A DNA stretch of 64,000 nt from Pseudorasbora parva (lineage: Eukaryota; Chordata; Actinopteri; Cypriniformes; Gobionidae): assembly GCF_024679245.1 (NCBI RefSeq), contig NC_090195.1, positions 1,186,365 to 1,250,364 on the forward strand. Direction: 5' to 3'. Each line of letters starts with the position of its first letter. The first letter of the stretch is position 1. The notes beneath the pieces were generated by a model. It was not told where the DNA came from, made no database searches, and was given only the letters and a program-made list of their open reading frames with translations. Positions 60,025-64,000 of this stretch are shown in pieces. The position numbers and the translations under genes were made by a program.

Positions 60025-61134
60025 CACTCCCAAGGCGTCAAAATCCGAAGCATAGTCAAGTGCCTTCCGCGTCGCAATTAAGAAGCTAAAGGTGCCCCTG
60101 GGCGTCATTTTTCGACGCGCTGGGTGCTCCATTCATTTCAATGATAAACCTTTGGCGTCATACACAGACGCATTTCATTATTTGCGTTTGTAAAAGCAGA
60201 CATGATTTTATTAATATTTAAAGGCTACTTTTATATTTTGGAGCAACTAACCCAACTCCTACCCTAAACCTACCCATATCTAAACAATATAAAACACATA
60301 ACAGGCAAATAAATGTACAGACACAGGTATTTATTGCAAAATCTGACCAAAACAGTATAAAAGTATTAACTCATGTTGCATTCCAAGTCTTCTGAAGTCA
60401 GACGATGTCTTCATGTGAAGAACAGAGTTGATCTTGATGTTTTAATCGCTGAAATGATGATCCCGCTGCCCCGTGAACGAACTCATTCATAACTCATTCA
60501 AATAATTCAAAAGACTCCTGAGCATGAGGCGATCGGTCACAAGACACACGAGAGCCAATGACATTTTACAATCAATGCTGACGTAATGACGCAATTGGTC
60601 ACAAGACATATGAGAGCCAATGCAGTTTCACTATGAAATCTGAAGTACGGGCGGCAATATTTGAAACTTGATGTGTTCTTCGGCGGATGGAGATGCTGAT
60701 CGCTTTTGGGGATTTTCTTCATGCAAATCAATTCGTTTGGCCTCGGAAAACTTGGATTATTTAACTTTTTTATCCTTTGTTTTATATCATGTTCACACAA
60801 ATGGGTAGGTTTAGGGATGGGATGGGGTTGGGTTACATGTTAGGCATGTCTAAATAGCGTAAATAAAATAAATGTAAATAAAATTATGCTTGCTGATTAA
60901 ATTGAAAAACACACTCCAACATGTCATAATGGCAAAATCATAAACTAATACAATTTCACCATGACGATAACATTCCCAATACCCAGTGCGTCTGTGTATG
61001 ACGCCAAAGGTTTCTCAATGAAATGAATGGAGCACCCAGCGCGTCGAAACATGACGCCTTGGGGCACCTTTTGCGTCTTTATTGTGACGCGGAAGGCACT
61101 TGACCATGCTTCGGTTTTTGACGCCTTGGGAGTG
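60025..61134. mobile_element. DNA element with ~150-bp terminal inverted repeats
   Basis: Left arm about 60025-60175 (CACTCCCAAGGCGTCAAAAT, CGACGCGCTGGGTGCTCCAT), right arm about 60983-61134 (ATGGAGCACCCAGCGCGTCG, TTTTGACGCCTTGGGAGTG). The arms match over roughly 150 bp with few changes. The interior holds no transposase. Confidence 0.88.
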
Positions 61135-61805
61135 AGAATGGGTTGCAAATTAAGATGGAGACTTTTTCATTGTGATGCAATCTTAAATTCGATAAGTAAA
61201 CATTTGTGAGTTACTAAGCCTAACAATAATATGTGAACTAACTTATTACTAACCAGATTGATAGTATTTCTGTTTTAATGAAAATAATAGTTTCGTTTAA
61301 AGTCACCATGATGGAGATAAGTGTTTGCTTTAGTGGGGCTCTTGACCCTTGACTGTGTAATATTAATAGTTCTCTGGCTGCTTTGTGTTTGTGAGACACA
61401 TTTGTTAAGGAACAAAGAGTCAAGAGAAAATGTCTTCAAGTAATGTTGTTAATACATTGATGATGAAAACATCCTCACGTAGTAACAAAATAATTTATTC
61501 ATGTCGTAATGCATGTTGCGAATCTCGTACACTCTACGAGTGTTTTTACCTTTTTCTTGTTCTTATGTGTGTTAATTAATGTGTGTTACCAGAATCACCT
61601 TCATTCTTTCATTTGATTTCTCATTATGGCCAAGGAAAATTGTTTTAAAAGCATTAACCAGACAAAAGTTATTTAACGTTTACCAAAGTCTGGGTTTATC
61701 TGCCGCTTTAGTGCAGGAGTTTTCTATATCTCTTTACAAAAATATTATTATTCTACTCAAAAACTATCATTTCAGTATTTTAATAACCCAACTAATGCGT
61801 GCTTT
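61135..61805. other. AT-rich intergenic DNA
   Basis: Nothing recognised apart from random frames up to 77 codons. Confidence 0.4.
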
Positions 61806-61808
61806 CCA

Positions 61809-62091
61809 ATAGGTTGCGTGAGGGGAAAAAAACTTTTATTCCACTTAAGAACTGCACTTTTAAGCTTTTTTTTTTTTTGACTATATCTCTACATAGCTCC
61901 AAAAAAATTCTACTTGTAGGAGTCATTAGTTGGGTTAGTAAAATAACACCATTATATTTAAGTAGCTAGAAAAAAATATTTATGTAAAGAGATATAGGCC
62001 TAGTAAAATAAAAATAAAAATGCTTTAAAGTTCTCATCTCTTCTTAAGTGGAAAAAAATGATATGTTTTTCCCCCTAACGCAACCTATTGT
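61809..62091. mobile_element. Palindromic element with a partial tandem copy
   Basis: CAATAGGTTGCGTGAGGGGA at the left is mirrored by CCCCCTAACGCAACCTATTG at the right. The inner part (TTTATGTAAAGAGATAtag) is repeated downstream at 62103-62185. Confidence 0.8.
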
Positions 62092-62185
62092 TAAGTGTGG
62101 ATTAGTCAGCAGGTTATTAAAATAATGAAATTATAGTTTTTAAGTAGAAAAATAATATTTATGTAAAGAGATACAGTAAAATATA

Positions 62186-62850
62186 TCCTTCAAACCCATC
62201 GCCCAATGACGTGCGACTCGCATTTCCTGGGGAATATCCGATTTGACCGCTTGCATGGCAGATGCAAATGCATTTAACTGAATCATATCAGATTTATTCC
62301 CACACATGAGTGAGGCCTGAATCCGATCTGAGGGTATTGGAATTGCTTTTTTTTCTGCTTACACGTTCACATGACAGATCCAATCTGTCACATGAGAGGA
62401 AAAAATTGGAATTGGGTCACTTGAATCATGCAGTGTAAATGGGGCCTTAGATTTATTAAAATATCTTCATTAATTTTTCAGAAGATGAACAAACGTCTTA
62501 CGGGCTTGGAAAAACATAAGGGTGAGTAATCAATGACAGAATTAACATTTTTGGATGATCTAAGCCTTACTTGAAAATTGAGAGAGTAATTCGAATGGTT
62601 GGAGAGAGCTGGATATGCACAGCCTTTCCTGCTCTGTGAAACAACAACTATGCACTGAACTGTACTGTTAGCAACTAGACACCACTGATCCAACATATCC
62701 TGCTACTGTTTTTCATCCGCTGAATGTTGTGTTGACTCGAGTTTTGCTGTTCTCTGGCAAAGTTAAAGGTACTGAACCAACTTCACTGACACGTACTCCA
62801 AGTCCTGCATGTCAGTGAATAGAAGACCTATCACAACATTTGATAAGCAG
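62186..62850. other. Intergenic DNA with a fold-back element fragment
   Basis: 62490-62570 contains the right arm of a 'CACCCAAAAATG' element (TCTTACGGGCTTGG, AAGGGTGAGTAATCAATGAC). No gene. Confidence 0.45.
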
Positions 62851-62852
62851 CT

Positions 62853-64000
62853 TTAAAGGGGTGATGAACTGACAAATCAACTTTCCCTTGAGCCTTTGAT
62901 ATATAAAAGTGAATTGTGATATAAGAATATCCTGTAAGTTTCAGAGCTAAAAACTTGTTAGTCAAAGAAAAGATTTTATTGACTCCAGGCCCAGAAAACG
63001 CTCAATCTCAGAATATGTATGCCTGCTTCTGTAGCCCCACCCACCGACTTGTGGAGCTAAATGGATCGTGCTACAGAGCAATAAACATGCCGGTTCTAGC
63101 TCGACCGTGTAAGACATTGCATGTGTGTGTGTTCGTGTGTGTGTATACAGGTCGCGGTTCTATCCAACGATCGAGTCGGCCAAGTAATAAAAAACTAACA
63201 TTCCAATAAATCCGGGTGGGTGAGAGATTAATCATTGTGTTTGTTTGATGAAAGCATTTTTCGATTCCTGCTTTCTAAAAAATCCCCACATGTACTGAGG
63301 AGAGCTGAAGCTCAATCAATATGCAAATCTTATCCAATCCTAGCCGTGGGCATATACTTACAAGTCTTCAGTGCGGCACGCCCATCAAAACACCCAGCGT
63401 GTCTTTGTTACATATCGGTGTTAGGGTTTTTCTGGCTATTTTGATTTGTCATGTTCCTTTGTTCTTTTCCCGCCTTTTCTGTGTTCCCTTGGTTACCATC
63501 ATTAGTTAATTCTTATCCAGCTGTGTCCTGTTAATTCTGACCCTAACCTACCCTGTTAACCCTAACTCGTTTTTGTTCCCTATTTAGGTTTATCTTTTTC
63601 ACGTAGTCATTGTCTGGTCACCGATATGAATGTTGTGTGTATGCCTGTTTGTTTTGAGAGACATTCATCCATAAACTTTGTTTGAGCAACGTATTCACCT
63701 GTTGACCAAACAGAAGGGTGTTTTTAAGTCGTTTATTGATTACATACCCATCAAGAGAAGACTTGATGGGTATTTTTGGTGGTATTTTTGCTACTTTCAT
63801 CATGTTTGGTAGATTATTAATTGGTTCCTCAATTCAATTATCAAAATTGCATCAGCCTTCCATGGAATAGTGTTGAAAGTGAAACTCAAGATGTGTACGT
63901 GATGCGTACCTGGTCGTGTTAGTGTTTTGATCGGCAGATGACCTTTCAACACTTTTTCCATTAAATTAAACACGGAAAGCGGTCGGCCGAAATATTTTTC
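62853..64000. other. Terminal region with one TTAA-element end
   Basis: TTTAAAGGGGTGATGAACTG at about 62853 is typical of a left end of TTAA elements; a matching right end is not seen before the window ends. Short frames at 62955-63509 have no domain. An inverted pair at 63750-63775 (ACCCATCAAG / CTTGATGGGT) is a small hairpin. Confidence 0.4.

Overview
This window looks like teleost fish nuclear DNA, probably from a cyprinid (carp, minnow or zebrafish relatives). Genes are split by GT-AG introns, promoters carry TATA boxes and genes end in AATAAA signals. Most of the rest is DNA transposons of kinds common in cyprinids: several Tc1/mariner families, hAT and PIF/Harbinger-like elements, and many elements flanked by TTAA. 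The species call is an inference from repeat character; no search was run.

The main genes are a tandem family on the + strand. Three copies look intact (coding spans 8377-10777, 26391-29160 and 47839-51270) and one is 5'-truncated (about 23497-24465). Each intact copy has a TATA box, a short non-coding exon 1, six coding exons of fixed length (16, 185, 155, 464, 209 and 207 or 210 nt) and a poly(A) signal. Each encodes a leaderless, mostly helical protein of 411-412 residues: a long charged coiled coil, a short hydrophobic segment (about residues 200-222), then more long helices. That layout resembles ClyA/HBL-type alpha-helical pore-forming proteins. This is an architectural inference, not a proven homology. 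The first coding intron of all three copies appears to use a GC donor (GCAAGT), because the GT four bases later breaks the frame.

Layout: 1-5900 holds dispersed repeats, a PIF-like element and Tc1 remnants. 5907-7737 is a 61-unit, 30-bp minisatellite with a duplicated 930-bp higher-order block, just upstream of gene 1. 10978-13546 is a Tc1 element split by a second, nearly intact Tc1. 13.9-22.3 kb is a mosaic of decayed elements. 22.3-25.5 kb holds a Tc1 copy, the truncated gene and a TTAA element. Gene 2 follows, then repeats. 31610-34611 is a small non-autonomous LTR element whose 5' LTR is split by a hAT element. 36-47 kb is nearly all transposons, including a hAT inside a TTAA element, a Tc1 inside a (TA)n tract, tRNA-derived repeats and a tyrosine-recombinase fragment. 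Gene 3 follows. 51.8-64 kb holds LINE 3' ends, microsatellites, long-TIR elements and one orphan 91-nt exon of a muscle-type myosin heavy chain, enclosed by a 16-bp inverted repeat.

The three intact genes are probably recent duplicates in a fast-moving, transposon-rich region. They differ at a few places that could matter: an Arg in the hydrophobic segment and a lost Cys in gene 3, a shifted stop in gene 2, and different promoter-proximal STAT-like motifs.
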